DNA from: Ectothiorhodospiraceae bacterium
Lineage (GTDB): Bacteria; Pseudomonadota; Gammaproteobacteria; Nitrococcales; Aquisalimonadaceae
Reading direction: 5' to 3'
Assembly: GCA_020831845.1 (NCBI GenBank)
Contig: JAFIFV010000129.1
Coordinates: 1 to 64,000, forward strand
Length of the DNA stretch: 64,000 nt
Part shown: positions 63,756 through 64,000 of the stretch, in pieces
Numbering within the stretch: position 1 is the first letter of the stretch
Layout of the letters: every line of letters starts with the position of its first letter
The notes under the pieces: generated by a model
The model's database searches: none
Told to the model about the DNA's origin: nothing
The model's input: the letters and a program-made list of their open reading frames with translations, nothing else
Program-made: the position numbers and the translations under genes

Positions 63756-64000
63756 CTAGTCGTAATCCGGCGGCGGTACGAAGCCACCGGCAAGTCGTTC
63801 CACCTCGCGTGCGAAAGCCAGCGTGGTGCGATCCTCCAGGTAAGGTCCGATGATCTGTACGCCGATCGGCAGACCGTCGGCATTGCGCGCCACCGGCACC
63901 ACCGTGGAGGGAAGGTACACCACTCCGGCCAGTCCGGCCCAGACCAGAATATTCATGTAGGGGCCGGATTCACCATTGACGGTCAGTTGCCGGTGATACT
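63756..64000 (-). CDS. Amidase family protein, 3' end only
   Basis: The last 81 codons of a gene that begins beyond the window. The sequence (TVNGESGPYMNILVWAGLAG, LPSTVVPVARNADGLPIGVQ, IIGPYLEDRTTLAFA) is the typical C-terminus of amidase signature enzymes (GatA/fatty acid amide hydrolase-like). The Ser-Ser-Lys catalytic part lies outside. No in-frame stop occurs up to the window edge; the first visible ATG is internal. Confidence 0.88.
   Translation of the reverse strand, partial: YHRQLTVNGESGPYMNILVWAGLAGVVYLPSTVVPVARNADGLPIGVQIIGPYLEDRTTLAFAREVERLAGGFVPPPDYD

Overview
The window is 64 kb of GC-rich, densely coded chromosome from an aerobic gammaproteobacterium. Several things point there: the fabA-fabB pair, the bioB-F-C-D operon with an E. 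coli-type BirA operator, the RF3/YcgN/MtfA/YajG complement, and a cytochrome c oxidase cluster in the same order as I recall from Pseudomonas. Acidic tails and linkers (the secreted retropepsin-like protease, the cox subunit II linker) hint at a mild halophile, possibly of the Ectothiorhodospiraceae or Halomonas-like groups; that placement is inference. No rRNA, tRNA, CRISPR array, transposase or prophage gene was recognised.

Layout. 0-7.7 kb: Tat-exported PhoX phosphatase, PIN-PhoH ATPase, a secreted sugar-dehydrogenase-like propeller, DUF3108, a YajG-like lipoprotein and a PAP2 phosphatase. 7.7-12 kb: an HDOD-GAF-pseudokinase next to a REC-PAS-GGDEF-EAL protein. 12-16 kb: DUF4139 protein, MgtE magnesium channel with a long hairpin-rich leader, and a small secreted protein. 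16-19.6 kb: a 1168-residue fused Nfn/GltD-like flavo-iron-sulfur enzyme. 19.8-26 kb: a CHASE-PAS-GGDEF cyclase, then a group of peptidase-related genes with overlapping ends, then a TraB-family membrane protein. 26-32.3 kb: an RND efflux adaptor and pump separated by a palindromic element, followed by modBC without modA. 32.3-39.5 kb: prfC, tspO-ycgN-DUF938, an NtrC-type two-component system and a DUF4168 protein. 39.5-42.1 kb: fabA, fabB and an OmpA-like lipoprotein. 42-51.7 kb: PEBP-like protein and the aa3 cytochrome oxidase cluster (heme O/A synthases, SCO-like, SURF1, subunits III, I and II, CtaG, and a 40-residue membrane protein that starts with TTG). 51.9-56.4 kb: biotin operon and divergent comF. 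56.5-64 kb: acyl-CoA ligase, purine permease, LysR/azoreductase pair, pirin, TraB/GumN protein, thioesterase, and the 3' end of an amidase running off the window.

How the genes work together. The main coherent systems are the oxidase with its heme and copper assembly factors, biotin synthesis under a BirA site, unsaturated fatty acid synthesis (fabAB), and c-di-GMP signalling (two GGDEF proteins, one also with EAL).

The less ordinary content is: (1) a dispersed repeat present three times (window start, about 15.9 kb, about 35.7 kb), two copies of which supply the stop codon of the adjacent gene; (2) a 151-bp palindromic element inside the RND operon with 31-bp perfect arms and a 23-codon ORF with a strong ribosome site, ending 3 nt before the pump gene; (3) the Nfn-like fusion with an extra N-terminal helical domain; (4) the HDOD pseudokinase whose H-box histidine is arginine; (5) a roughly 300-nt structured leader before mgtE.
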